Positions 17,812-27,305 of a stretch of 43,473 bases of DNA are shown here, piece by piece (position 1 is the stretch's first letter; each line of letters starts with the position of its first letter). This DNA comes from an uncultured Bacteroidales bacterium. GTDB lineage: Bacteria > Bacteroidota > Bacteroidia > Bacteroidales > FEN-979. Under the pieces are notes generated by a model, which saw nothing but the letters and a program-made list of their open reading frames with translations, ran no database searches and had not been told where the DNA came from. The DNA is taken from assembly GCA_903824935.1 (NCBI GenBank), contig CAIJYT010000018.1, positions 1 to 43,473 on the forward strand, read 5' to 3'. The position numbers and the translations under genes are program-made.

Positions 17812-18865
17812 GCATGGGTTCCTGCTGGCTCAGGCAATGCCATGAGCCGAGACCCCAGATAATTTCAACAGAATCTATCCCCACGATCCTTCTCCCGGGA
17901 AAACACTCTTCAAGTATTCGTATGGCCTTTTCATCCTGTTTGCAGCGGTAAAGAGGCACTATCACTGAAGTGTTTGAGATATAGAAATTGGCATAGGAGG
18001 CAGGCAGTCGCTGGTCCTCGAACACCACCGGGTCGGGCATGGGAAGCTCAACAATATCCAGCTGTTTTCCGTTCGGCAGCCTGAAAGTCTTCAGCTTTTT
18101 CAGGTTGGCATCGAGTATTGCATGATTAGGGTCACGATGGTTTCGTTCAACCATTGTGATGACCCCGTCGGGTTTGAAAAACCTGGTGATATCGTCGATA
18201 TGCCCGTTGGTGTCATCCCCTTCTATTCCGTCATCCAGCCATAAGACCTGGTCCACACCATAGAAATTAACAAGGTAATCTTCTATTTCATGCTGAAGAA
18301 GATGAGGGTTCCTGTTTTCATGAAGGAGGCAGGCTGTGGTCGTGAGGAGGGTTCCCTCGCCGTTAAAATCCACTGCCCCCCCTTCCATCACGATACCCGG
18401 ATAAAATACAGGCAGGTCAAGGAATTTAGCAGCAAGCCCCGGTATTTTCCCGTCAAGATCATGAGGATATTTGTCTCCCCAGGCATTGTACCTCCAGCTT
18501 ACTACTGCTTTGGGTTTGGCCGACTGAGTGTTTAGAACGAAAGCAGGACCGTGATCGCGGCACCATGCATCGTTGGTAGGATGGATCAAAAGATCAATCT
18601 TCGACATGTCGACTCCCCCAACCTCAAGCCCTGCCGCAACCTCCGATTTCAGCCTTTCATCCCTTACATTGATGCAAACCCTCTCCCCTGCTGAAAGCTC
18701 CTTGATAAAAGCGTTGTAAAACCCGAAAATATTATGTAACGTACCGGGCCAGCTGTAGGAATCGCTGTGGGGATAACTAAGCCAGGTTGCCCTGTGCTTA
18801 TGCCATTCGGCAGGGAAGCTGTAGCCAAGGTCTCTTGGGGTTGGATGAACAATACCGTTTGCCAT
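17807..18865 (-). CDS. aguA: Agmatine deiminase (peptidyl-arginine deiminase family, no signal peptide)
   Basis: WLSYPHSDSYSWPG, NDAWCRDHGPAFVLN, MEGGAVDFNGEGTLLTT, EGDDTNGHIDDITRF. Confidence 0.88.
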   Translation of the reverse strand: MANGIVHPTPRDLGYSFPAEWHKHRATWLSYPHSDSYSWPGTLHNIFGFYNAFIKELSAGERVCINVRDERLKSEVAAGLEVGGVDMSKIDLLIHPTNDAWCRDHGPAFVLNTQSAKPKAVVSWRYNAWGDKYPHDLDGKIPGLAAKFLDLPVFYPGIVMEGGAVDFNGEGTLLTTTACLLHENRNPHLLQHEIEDYLVNFYGVDQVLWLDDGIEGDDTNGHIDDITRFFKPDGVITMVERNHRDPNHAILDANLKKLKTFRLPNGKQLDIVELPMPDPVVFEDQRLPASYANFYISNTSVIVPLYRCKQDEKAIRILEECFPGRRIVGIDSVEIIWGLGSWHCLSQQEPMP

Positions 18866-18882
18866 AAAATTGAGGGATCTTG

Positions 18883-19773
18883 TTAAACCAGGTCGTCGTA
18901 AGCGTCATCTATGAAGCGGTTCATCAATGGCCTGTAACTGTCGATCCTCCTGTCGCGCAGGAAAGGCCAGTGAACACGGATCTCGTCAATTAAGCCGAGT
19001 TTCAGCTCCTGCACATGCACTTCCTCATGTTCATGAGAAGCCTGGAATATCAGGTCTCCGAAAGGAGATGAAACAAAAGAGCCTCCCCAGAAATTCATGC
19101 TGCCTTCAGTGCCGGTGCGGTTGACCGAAACAATATAAACCCCGTTGGCAACCGCATGTCCCCGCTGAACAGTTTGCCACGCCTGGTATTGCTGGCGGTT
19201 TGTTTCACTGTCCTGGTCTGTTGCCCAACCAATGGCTGTAGGATAAAATATGATCTCGGCTCCTTTAAGGGCAACAATGCGGGCTGCTTCGGGATACCAC
19301 TGGTCCCAGCAGATCAGGGTGCCTATGCAACCGTATTTTGTCTTGAAAACCTGGTAGCCCCCGTCCCCGGGAGTAAAGTAAAATTTCTCATAATAACCAG
19401 GGTCGTCAGGAATATGGTGTTTTCGGTACTTGCCCAGGTATTTACCATCGGCATCGATCACAGCTACTGTATTATGGTAGATTCCCCTGGCACGCTTTTC
19501 AAATAAGGATGCAATAAGAACCACCTTAAGCTCCGCCGCCAGGGCCTGGAATGTGATCGTGGTTGGCCCTGGAACCACCTCCGCAAGGTTGAAATAATCG
19601 TAATTCTCCTCCCAGCAGAAATACTTCGAAAGGAATAATTCCTGCAGGCAAATGATCTGGGCACCTTTAGAGGCCGCTTCCCTGATCCTGGCGGTTGCTT
19701 TTTCCAGGCTCGCCACCTTCCCAGCCTCACCACTCATCTGGATCAATCCTACCGATACATTCTTTTCTGTCAT
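18883..19773 (-). CDS. aguB: N-carbamoylputrescine amidase (nitrilase superfamily)
   Basis: ICLQELFLSKYFCWEENYDYFNLAE, YRKHHIPDDPGYYEKFYFTPGD, LICWDQWYPEAARI, VNRTGTEGSMNFWGGSF. Confidence 0.9.
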   Translation of the reverse strand: MTEKNVSVGLIQMSGEAGKVASLEKATARIREAASKGAQIICLQELFLSKYFCWEENYDYFNLAEVVPGPTTITFQALAAELKVVLIASLFEKRARGIYHNTVAVIDADGKYLGKYRKHHIPDDPGYYEKFYFTPGDGGYQVFKTKYGCIGTLICWDQWYPEAARIVALKGAEIIFYPTAIGWATDQDSETNRQQYQAWQTVQRGHAVANGVYIVSVNRTGTEGSMNFWGGSFVSSPFGDLIFQASHEHEEVHVQELKLGLIDEIRVHWPFLRDRRIDSYRPLMNRFIDDAYDDLV

Positions 19774-19791
19774 CCCGGCTAAATTCAATGA

Positions 19792-20727
19792 TTAAAATCC
19801 AAGAAGGAATTTTTTCGTAAATATTTTCCCATCATGCTGAACAGCAAGAATATACAATCCCTGCTTTAGTCCTGAATAAGGTAAAATGAGCCGGCTGTTG
19901 GTGACTGTTTCCCGGCTGATTGAATATACCTCCTGTCCGCTGAGGTTATATAGCCTTGCTAACACATTCTGTGCCGAAGGAAACTCGCAGAAAACAAGAA
20001 GTCGGCCTGTCTCTTTATCCTGGTATACCGAGATCCCGGTGGCCGGGTCCTGCCTGCCGACGCCAACCGTGTAATCCAGGTACAGGTCATCCAGGTACAT
20101 TGTAGTATTAGGATTCATGTTCATTTGTGCACTGGAAACTGCCAGAATATTCATGGTATCCGGCGTAAGCGTGGAGTTATAGTTTACCCATGCCGAAAAA
20201 TGGGTCCAGTCGGCAGTGGCACTTTTAGCACTGAAATAGCCGGTTCCAATGGTGTCCCTGCTGCCACTGACAGTTTTATACAGAATGAGCCCCACAACAC
20301 AGGAATCACCTCCGACAGGTGCAAACTTGTAGTATCCCATAAGGTGGGTAGGCCTGTCATTAATAGGAACTCCCCCGGTCACTGAGAAGGTTTGGGTAAC
20401 AATATTGGCGCTGATCTTGCCAAGGGTGACGACCCCCGGGCAGTTGAACGTTGCTCCTGGAATGTTTATCGACTTGGTTATCAGCTTTGCTGAATAAGAA
20501 CCTGTATAATGATCTGTAGATTTGAAAACTACGTCCTGCCCGAAGATAGGGATGGTCATCAGGATGGAATCAGGGGTATCCCAGTAAGTGGGGTTACTGT
20601 AGTTGGAATGCACAACCCAGGTTTCAAAATCTCCGTTGGGAATGACTGTCTGCGAACTCACTGTGCAGGGGAGGGCGAATATCATGGCAGAAACAATCAG
20701 CAGTGTATAACATTTCAGCTTTTTCAT
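19792..20727 (-). CDS. Secreted protein with T9SS type-A C-terminal sorting domain
   Basis: Signal peptide MKKLKCYTLLIVSAMIFALPCTVSSQ; IPNGDFETW start; C-terminal LKQGLYILAVQHDGKIFTKKFLLGF. Confidence 0.78.
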   Translation of the reverse strand: MKKLKCYTLLIVSAMIFALPCTVSSQTVIPNGDFETWVVHSNYSNPTYWDTPDSILMTIPIFGQDVVFKSTDHYTGSYSAKLITKSINIPGATFNCPGVVTLGKISANIVTQTFSVTGGVPINDRPTHLMGYYKFAPVGGDSCVVGLILYKTVSGSRDTIGTGYFSAKSATADWTHFSAWVNYNSTLTPDTMNILAVSSAQMNMNPNTTMYLDDLYLDYTVGVGRQDPATGISVYQDKETGRLLVFCEFPSAQNVLARLYNLSGQEVYSISRETVTNSRLILPYSGLKQGLYILAVQHDGKIFTKKFLLGF

Positions 20728-20782
20728 ACGATCCATATCGGTAAATCTATGTTTTAAAGTGTAAAAATAAGATAAAACACCC

Positions 20783-20790
20783 TAACTTTG
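20783..20790 (+). promoter_or_regulatory. Bacteroidota -7 box (TAACTTTG)
   Basis: TAACTTTG 16 nt before ATG 20806. Confidence 0.4.
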
Positions 20791-20805
20791 AAAAAATAAT
20801 TCCTC

Positions 20806-22785
20806 ATGATTCGCCGCTTTTTTTTATCACTGCCGGTCATGGTATTTTGTCTGCAGGCAATCTTTGCAGGTCCAATGATGCCGGGCGATTCCTGCAAAGT
20901 TCCCCTTGACAAGAAACTTGAAAAAAAATATAATGACGCCACCATCAGTTTCAGGCACGGGAATTATATGAATACAATTATCCTCCTCAGGGATGTCCTT
21001 AAGGAAGAGCCCAACTTTACCGATGCCGCATACCTTACCGGCCTCGCAAATGTTAAAAAGGCAGTGCCGAACTACAAGGATGCCGAAAAATATTTCCTCC
21101 AGGTTCTCAATACCTGCCCTTCATACGATATCTACCTCTATTTCTACCTCGGGCAGATAGCGTATGGTGCTGAGCATTGGGAAGATGCGGTGAAGTATCT
21201 CGACATTTTCCTGAAGGATGTTGACAAGATCAAAAGCGACGAGGATTACGAGAAAGCAATGGAACTTGACAAATATGCAAAATTCACTGTTGAAACCATG
21301 GCCCATCCGGTTCCTTTTGAGCCTAAAGTAGTGGAAGGAATCTCAACACCACAGGATGAATACCTGCCTATCCTTTCGCCCGACAACCAGGTTGCTTTGT
21401 TTACCCGGGTGGTGAAACTTGAAGGAGATAAAAATTCAGTGGTTTCTTCGGCCAGGATGCAGGAGAAATTCATGTACAGCGACATGGATAAGGACGGCAA
21501 ATACAGCGCCGGGGAAGAAATGCCTGAACCTTTCAACATCCAGGATAATGAGGGGGGGGCAACTCTTACAGCCGACAACAATACATTGTATTATACCGTT
21601 TGTAAATACGATAATGCCAAACACTACCTCAACTGCGATATATATTATTCCGAAAGGGTCAACGGGGACTGGACTGCTATAAAAAGTGTGAGTGACAAGA
21701 TCAACCTGCCTTATTCCTGGGAATCCCAGCCAAGCATCTCAGCCGACGGCAGAACCCTGTACTTCGTTAGCGACAGGCAGGGAGGGTTCGGGGGTTACGA
21801 CATCTACCGTTCAATTAAAAATGATAAGGGCGAATGGGGGACTCCGATCAATATGGGCCCTGGAATCAATTCGAAAGGCAACGAAAAATCTCCATTTATA
21901 CACCCCGATGGCAGAACTCTTTATTTCTCTTCGGATGGCTGGTTGGGTCTCGGGGGGTATGATATTTTCTATTCCCGAATGAACGATAACGGGACCTGGT
22001 CCAAGCCAAAAAATCTTGGATACCCCATCAACTCACCTGATGATGAGGTGGGATTTTTTGTGAGCACCGACGGCAGCAAGGGATTCTTCGCATCCAATAA
22101 ATACAAGGGCAGTGGCGGATGGGATTTGTATTCATTCAACCTTTATCAAGATGCAAGGCCCGAAAGGATATTGTTCCTCAAAGGCACAGTCAGGGATGAA
22201 CTAACCGACGAGCCTATTAAAGCCAGGATTGAGCTGAAAAATGTTGAGACACATAAAATATCGGAGATCCCCATGGATACGAATACAGGGAACTACGTTG
22301 CAGTTGCTCCGTTTAACAATGATTATGTGATGACAGTGAAGAGGGCCGACTATGTTAATGAGACAAAGTATATTTCGAAAGTCGACAGCACCCACCCGGC
22401 CATCAGGAATGTGAATGTGGATATTAAGCCTATCGAGCTGAACCAATCATACAGGATCAATGATATTTACTTCGGATTTAACAAATTCGAGCTTAGCGAG
22501 GAGTCAAAGATGGTGCTCGACCAGTTGATTGAATTTCTTACCGAGAGCCCATCTATATGCATACAGATACAGGGCCATACCGATAATATTGGCAACGATG
22601 CCGATAACATGAAGCTGTCGGAAAACCGCGCACGCTCGGTCTATAATTATATTGTTCTCAAGGGGATTGCGGTGAAGCGCCTGACCTACCACGGCTACGG
22701 GAAAACTATGCCTGTAACCGATAACGACAGTGAGGAAGGCAGGGCAAAGAACCGGCGGACAGTGTTTGTTATTACAAAAAAGTAG
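20806..22785 (+). CDS. TPR - PD40 beta-propeller - carboxypeptidase regulatory-like - OmpA protein (PorE-like architecture)
   Basis: N-terminal TPR-like helices, SADGRTLYFVSDRQGGFGGYDIY and similar PD40 repeats, LKGTVRDELTDEPIKARIEL CRD, C-terminal IQIQGHTDNIGNDADNMKLSENRARSVYNYIVLKGI OmpA. Confidence 0.82.
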   Translation: MIRRFFLSLPVMVFCLQAIFAGPMMPGDSCKVPLDKKLEKKYNDATISFRHGNYMNTIILLRDVLKEEPNFTDAAYLTGLANVKKAVPNYKDAEKYFLQVLNTCPSYDIYLYFYLGQIAYGAEHWEDAVKYLDIFLKDVDKIKSDEDYEKAMELDKYAKFTVETMAHPVPFEPKVVEGISTPQDEYLPILSPDNQVALFTRVVKLEGDKNSVVSSARMQEKFMYSDMDKDGKYSAGEEMPEPFNIQDNEGGATLTADNNTLYYTVCKYDNAKHYLNCDIYYSERVNGDWTAIKSVSDKINLPYSWESQPSISADGRTLYFVSDRQGGFGGYDIYRSIKNDKGEWGTPINMGPGINSKGNEKSPFIHPDGRTLYFSSDGWLGLGGYDIFYSRMNDNGTWSKPKNLGYPINSPDDEVGFFVSTDGSKGFFASNKYKGSGGWDLYSFNLYQDARPERILFLKGTVRDELTDEPIKARIELKNVETHKISEIPMDTNTGNYVAVAPFNNDYVMTVKRADYVNETKYISKVDSTHPAIRNVNVDIKPIELNQSYRINDIYFGFNKFELSEESKMVLDQLIEFLTESPSICIQIQGHTDNIGNDADNMKLSENRARSVYNYIVLKGIAVKRLTYHGYGKTMPVTDNDSEEGRAKNRRTVFVITKK

Positions 22786-22815
22786 CGAAAAGCGAAAATG
22801 TTCTAAGCGAAGCAA
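22780..22815. repeat. TAGCGAA-family array at the OmpA gene stop
   Basis: agtagcgaaaagcgaaaatgttctaagcgaagc; the stop TAG is in the first unit. Confidence 0.7.
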
Positions 22816-22827
22816 TTTATACAAGCC

Positions 22828-22949
22828 GCATCAGTTGCAAGGAGATCTCACATCACATAAGGTGCATCAGGTGCAAGGAGCCTGGTGTTGGGCGGCATAG
22901 CATATCATCATTTCGCTCCGCAACACCGTAGCACCGTTGTGATGTGAGA
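22828..22949. repeat. Intergenic direct and inverted repeats
   Basis: Direct repeat gcatcag(t/g)tgcaaggag at 22828-22844 and 22864-22880; inverted repeat tctcacatcaca 22846-22857 / tgtgatgtgaga 22938-22949. Confidence 0.75.
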
Positions 22950-23029
22950 GCGTAAGTGCAGCCACCGTAGCCGCGATGCAAAGATGCGAATGAAAGCGGC
23001 GGTGTGATGTACGAGCAATAGACAATTCG

Positions 23030-23497
23030 CTATTTCCCCAGCTGGCTGATCACATTCGCCATTTCGATAGCAGCAAGAGCTGCATCAAAACCTTTGTTCC
23101 CGCCCTTGGTGCCTGCCCTTTCGATGGCTTGCTCAATATTATCTGTCGTCAGCACTCCATAAATAACAGGTATCCCTGAATCAAGCGAAGCAGATGCAAC
23201 GCCTTTTGAAACCTCGGCTGCAACATAATCAAAATGAGGCGTTGCCCCGCGGATTACGGCTCCAAGACAAATCACTGCATTATACTTGCCACTGTTCGCA
23301 AGCTTTTTCGCCAAAAGGGGGATCTCGAACGAACCCGGAGCCCATACCAGGTCGATCTTAGCTTCATCTGCACCATGGCGTTTCAGCCCGTCGAGGCATC
23401 CACTCAACAGCTTACCGCTGATGAACTCGTTGAAACGGGCGATCACGATCGCAAATTTCAGCCCTTTGGCATCAAGTTTTCCTTCAATTGTTCTCAT
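23030..23497 (-). CDS. ribH: 6,7-dimethyl-8-ribityllumazine synthase
   Basis: [76 protein letters not shown]. Confidence 0.95.
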   Translation of the reverse strand: MRTIEGKLDAKGLKFAIVIARFNEFISGKLLSGCLDGLKRHGADEAKIDLVWAPGSFEIPLLAKKLANSGKYNAVICLGAVIRGATPHFDYVAAEVSKGVASASLDSGIPVIYGVLTTDNIEQAIERAGTKGGNKGFDAALAAIEMANVISQLGK

Positions 23498-23522
23498 ATT
23501 CCTGTTTATTGGTTAATTTACA

Positions 23523-23545
23523 AGCGATTAGCGAATAGCGAAATT
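23523..23545. repeat. TAGCGAA-family array between ribH and ribBA
   Basis: aagcgat tagcgaa tagcgaa att; followed by attcataattcaaaattc-type A/T-rich repeat at about 23554-23582. Confidence 0.65.
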
Positions 23546-23646
23546 CCAGATTATTCATAATTCAAAATTCGTCATTATTCGCACCTATTGTTTATTGCAT
23601 TTGTGTGCTCATTACGGCTTCGCCGAACGATTATTCAATTTCTTAA

Positions 23647-24885
23647 TCAACTCCTCCCCAGTTCTCCCGCCTTCACCTCCTCCAGTATCAGCATATGCCC
23701 CATCTTCTCCTTCTTTGTCCTGAGGTACTTCAGGTTTCTTGAATGATTGATGATCTGGATAGGAATCCTTTCCACGATCTCCAGGCCAAAGCCATGGATC
23801 CCCGAAAGTTTCTTGGGATTATTGGTGAGCAGTTTTATCTTTCGTATCCCGAGGTCGGCCAGTATTTCAGCCCCTGTGCCGTAATCGCGAAGGTCTGCTG
23901 CAAAACCCAGGGCGTTGTTGGCTTCCACCGTATCCATTCCTTTATCCTGCAGGGAATAGGCTTTCATTTTATTCGGGAAGCCTATCCCTCTTCCCTCCTG
24001 CCGCATATATAGCAGCACTCCCCTGCCTTCTTTCGCAATGGCTTTCATAGCGTAGTCAAGCTGGTCGCCGCAGTCGCAACGCATCGAGCCGAACACGTCG
24101 CCTGTAAGGCATTCCGAATGAACTCTCACAAGCACAGGCGCACCGTCATCCACTTTTCCCCTGACCAGGGCCAGGTGGTTCTCTCCGGTGATCTTGCTTT
24201 CATAGCTGTATGCAATGAACTCGCCGTATTTGGTAGGCATCTGCACTACCGCTTCACGGGCTATGATCTTCTCGGTTTGCCTGCGGTAATCGATCAGGTC
24301 CTTTATAGTAATGATCTTCAGCTTATGTTTTTTCACATATTCCATAAGCTCCGGGACCCTGGCCATGGATCCATCCTCATTCATGATCTCGCAGATAACC
24401 CCTGCAGGATAACATCCGGCAAGCTTTGCAAGGTCGACCGATGCTTCGGTATGGCCTGCCCTCACAAGCACGCCTCCTTCCTTGTATTCGATGGGAAAGA
24501 TATGTCCCGGGCGTGTGAAATCCCTGGAACTGGATTTGGGATCGAGCACCTTTTTCACAGTAAGGGCCCTCTCGTGGGCTGAGATCCCCGTAGTGCATTC
24601 AATTGCATCAATTGAAACTGTAAACGCCGTGCGGTTGGGATCGGTATTCTTTGTCACCATGCGGTCAATATTCAGGTCTTCCAGCCTGTCGCGGACTACA
24701 GGAAGGCAGATAAGCCCACCCCCGTGCTTGGCCATAAAGTTGATAATATCAGGCGTCACCTTCTCGGCCGGTATAACCAGGTCTCCTTCATTTTCCCTGT
24801 CTTCATCGTCAACTACTACAACCATCCTGCCTTTGCGGAACTCATCAACTGCTTCTTCGATAGTATTAAAAGTGTATTCGGGCAT
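23647..24885 (-). CDS. ribBA: Bifunctional DHBP synthase / GTP cyclohydrolase II
   Basis: VVVVDDEDRENEGDLVIPAE, TGISAHERALTVK, RPGHIFPI, VRVHSECLTGDVFGSMRCDCGDQLDYAM, RQEGRGIGFPNKMKAYSLQDKGMDTVEAN. Confidence 0.96.
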   Translation of the reverse strand: MPEYTFNTIEEAVDEFRKGRMVVVVDDEDRENEGDLVIPAEKVTPDIINFMAKHGGGLICLPVVRDRLEDLNIDRMVTKNTDPNRTAFTVSIDAIECTTGISAHERALTVKKVLDPKSSSRDFTRPGHIFPIEYKEGGVLVRAGHTEASVDLAKLAGCYPAGVICEIMNEDGSMARVPELMEYVKKHKLKIITIKDLIDYRRQTEKIIAREAVVQMPTKYGEFIAYSYESKITGENHLALVRGKVDDGAPVLVRVHSECLTGDVFGSMRCDCGDQLDYAMKAIAKEGRGVLLYMRQEGRGIGFPNKMKAYSLQDKGMDTVEANNALGFAADLRDYGTGAEILADLGIRKIKLLTNNPKKLSGIHGFGLEIVERIPIQIINHSRNLKYLRTKKEKMGHMLILEEVKAGELGRS

Positions 24886-24903
24886 ATTTTTAGTATTTCT
24901 TGT

Positions 24904-25542
24904 TCAAAAACCGTATTTATCCAGGAACTCCCTGTTCAGGCCGCTTCCGTGGCCGGGGGTTCCAGTGAATTTCTCAATATACTTGGCGACCATGTCGCAT
25001 TCAATATTCAGCATATCCCCAGCCTTCTTATCCTTCAGGGTGGTCACAGCCATGGTATGTGGAATAAGAGAGACATCAAACGATTCCTTATCCACATGAA
25101 CAACAGTAAGGCTTATACCATCAAGTGATACAGAGCCTTTAGAGATGAGGTAACGGAGTATTTCAGCACCCGTCGAGACGGTGATCCATATCGCATTATC
25201 TTCTTTTTTCAGCTTACTGATGAGCCCTGTACCGTCAATATGGCCTGATACCAGGTGCCCTCCAAGGCGTGATGAAAGCTGCAAAGCGCGTTCCAGGTTA
25301 ACAGGGCTTCCCTGTTTCAGAGCTCCGAGGTTCGTTCTCCTCATAGTTTCGGGCATCACATCAACAGTAAATGAATCCTGTCCCAGGGAAGTGACTGTGA
25401 GACAGGCGCCGTTCGTATTGACACTGTCGCCCGGCCTGAGACCCGACGCGACCACATCCGCAGTGATCAGCATAGAAAAGGACGTTGCTCCTTTGGTTAC
25501 TGATTTTACGATACCTATTTCTTCAATGATTCCCGTGAACAT
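24904..25542 (-). CDS. ribE: Riboflavin synthase (alpha subunit)
   Basis: MFTGIIEEIGIVKSV, GDSVNTNGACLTV, MPETMRRTNLG, VNLERAL, GGHLVSGHIDGTG, GSVSLDGISLTV. Confidence 0.95.
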   Translation of the reverse strand: MFTGIIEEIGIVKSVTKGATSFSMLITADVVASGLRPGDSVNTNGACLTVTSLGQDSFTVDVMPETMRRTNLGALKQGSPVNLERALQLSSRLGGHLVSGHIDGTGLISKLKKEDNAIWITVSTGAEILRYLISKGSVSLDGISLTVVHVDKESFDVSLIPHTMAVTTLKDKKAGDMLNIECDMVAKYIEKFTGTPGHGSGLNREFLDKYGF

Positions 25543-25627
25543 TTTCTTTTTCGTTATGTCGTTAAGGCGATAAGCGATCCGAGGTTATTATCCGCCTTTG
25601 TTTCGTTTAATCCCGCAGGGCATATCG

Positions 25628-26725
25628 TCATATCGTATTCAGGTATCCCTCAAACATCAGGTCCCCTTCCACCTTTTTCATTTTCATCCTGTATAAATTC
25701 AATGCATCTTCCATTTTTGCGAACCCTGCTCCGCCTACCGCTGTGGGTGCAGAGGCTCCTCCCAGAATCTTTGGTGCGACAAATGCGATAATTTTATCGA
25801 CCAGGCCTTCCTTAAGGGCTGAAAAAGCCAGGGTGCTGCCGCCTTCAAGAAGAACCCCGTCAATATCCATCGCCCCAAGGGTGGTAAACAGGAAGTCCAG
25901 ACTTACCCGGCCATCCTTTTCAGGGCAAACGAGCACCTGTGCACCCATTCTCCTTGCCTCCATGACTTTTGATTTATCGGCCTTTTCGGTGCAGGCAATG
26001 AGGCAAAGCTGGGGTTCGGTGGTAAGTACCCTTGAATTTAAAGGGATCCTGAAGCTTGAATCGGCTATAACCTTGAGGGGCTGCTTCCATTCTTTTCCTT
26101 TGAGCCTGACATTTAGCATGGGATCGTCGAAGATCACCGTGTCGGCACCAACCATCACTGAGCTCATATTATTCCTCAGTTTATGGACTATCTTCCTGGA
26201 CTCTTCACCGGTAATCCATCTCGATGCGTTTTCAACCGTAGCGATCTTGCCATCGAGGGTCATCGCATATTTAAAGATCACAAAAGGTTTACGACTGCCG
26301 ATGAACTTGATGAAGACCTCGTTCAGCTGTTTGCATTCTTCTTCAAGCAGGCCCGTGTGGACTTCTATCCCGTTCTTCTTTAATATTTCTATTCCCTTTC
26401 CACTGACCAGGGGATTGGGATCTTTCATGCCTATAATGACCCTTTTAATGTGCGAACGGATGATCAGGTCGGTGCAGGGAGGTGTTTTACCCTGGTGGCA
26501 GCAGGGTTCAAGGTTAACGTACAGATCGGCTCCTTCGACAGACTCCCCGGCCGCGGCTATAGCGTTTACTTCAGCATGGGCCCCTCCGAATTCCTTATGC
26601 CAGCCTTCGCTGAGAATTTTTTCGTCTTTAACAACCACTGCTCCTACCAGAGGATTTGGTGAAACAAACCCTGCTCCCTTTCGGGCCAGGGTAAGTGCAT
26701 GTTTCATATATTGTGCAGTGGTCAT
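25628..26725 (-). CDS. ribD: Bifunctional diaminohydroxyphosphoribosylaminopyrimidine deaminase/reductase
   Basis: MKHALTLARKGAGFVSPNPLVGAVVV, GGAHAEVNAI, LYVNLEPCCHQGKTPPCTDLI, AMTLDGKIATVENASRWITG. Confidence 0.95.
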   Translation of the reverse strand: MTTAQYMKHALTLARKGAGFVSPNPLVGAVVVKDEKILSEGWHKEFGGAHAEVNAIAAAGESVEGADLYVNLEPCCHQGKTPPCTDLIIRSHIKRVIIGMKDPNPLVSGKGIEILKKNGIEVHTGLLEEECKQLNEVFIKFIGSRKPFVIFKYAMTLDGKIATVENASRWITGEESRKIVHKLRNNMSSVMVGADTVIFDDPMLNVRLKGKEWKQPLKVIADSSFRIPLNSRVLTTEPQLCLIACTEKADKSKVMEARRMGAQVLVCPEKDGRVSLDFLFTTLGAMDIDGVLLEGGSTLAFSALKEGLVDKIIAFVAPKILGGASAPTAVGGAGFAKMEDALNLYRMKMKKVEGDLMFEGYLNTI

Positions 26726-26758
26726 AATTCACATTTTTCAGCCGGGCTGTGCGGGTAT

Positions 26759-26796
26759 AAAAAAAGCAGAGCCCCAAATACAATTCAGGGCTCTGC
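26759..26796 (-). terminator. Intrinsic terminator in the rib leader (riboswitch expression platform)
   Basis: Minus strand: GCAGAGCCC TGAATTGTATTTG GGGCTCTGC TTTTTTT; perfect 9-bp stem plus T run between riboswitch and ribD. Confidence 0.87.
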
Positions 26797-26839
26797 GTAA
26801 AAACCAAAAAACATGAGATTGATCACCTCAATATCCTGA

Positions 26840-26974
26840 GTCTTCTTCCATCCAGACTATAACTGTCGGTACCGTAGTTTCAACGGTTCCCTCCGTGAAT
26901 CCCGGATGAGCACATCCTGGGATTATCGGAATAGCGGACTTTACCGCCGATCGGGAATTTCACCCTGCCCTGAA
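26840..26974 (-). ncRNA. FMN riboswitch (RFN element)
   Basis: Minus strand: TTCAGGGCAGGGTGAAATTCCCGATCGGCGGTAAAGTCC...GGATTCACGGAGGGAACCGTTGAAACTACGGTACCGACAGTTATAGTCTGGATGGAAGAAGAC; matches RFN consensus, upstream of ribD. Confidence 0.95.
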
Positions 26975-27074
26975 GATTTTATTTATAAAGAACGAAACAG
27001 TTTTGCGAACACCCGGGATAACCCGTTCCCCTCTTCCATTATTCCGGAAAGTTCATAATGGGGAATTGTTGCTG

Positions 27075-27082
27075 CAAATATA
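27075..27082 (-). promoter_or_regulatory. Bacteroidota -7 box (TATATTTG) for the rib operon
   Basis: caaatata on the plus strand, about 100 nt upstream of the riboswitch. Confidence 0.45.
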
Positions 27083-27253
27083 CACCATTTTATGAATTGT
27101 GAAAAAATTCACAAATATTTTTTTTCTTACACAGGCTTTCGCTTTCAATCAAAATGGTTGATTTGCAGGCCATTATACCAGGTAACACTCCTTTTCCATT
27201 CAAGCCGACCCTTCCCGGAGACCAGGCAAGGTCAAGCTATGGAGGGGTTGTCA

Positions 27254-27290
27254 CAAAAAAAAGACCGTCCTTTTGGAACGGTCTTTTTTC
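27254..27290 (-). terminator. Intrinsic terminator of the T9SS cargo gene
   Basis: aaaaaaaaagaccgtccttttggaacggtctttttt: hairpin agaccgt/acggtct flanked by A and T runs, so potentially bidirectional. Confidence 0.8.
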
Positions 27291-27305
27291 TGAAAGCAAT
27301 TAAAA

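Noticed and set aside
25743-26816. 357-aa plus-strand ORF opposite ribD
   Set aside because: Antisense to confident ribD and its leader terminator; composition is a reverse-frame artefact.
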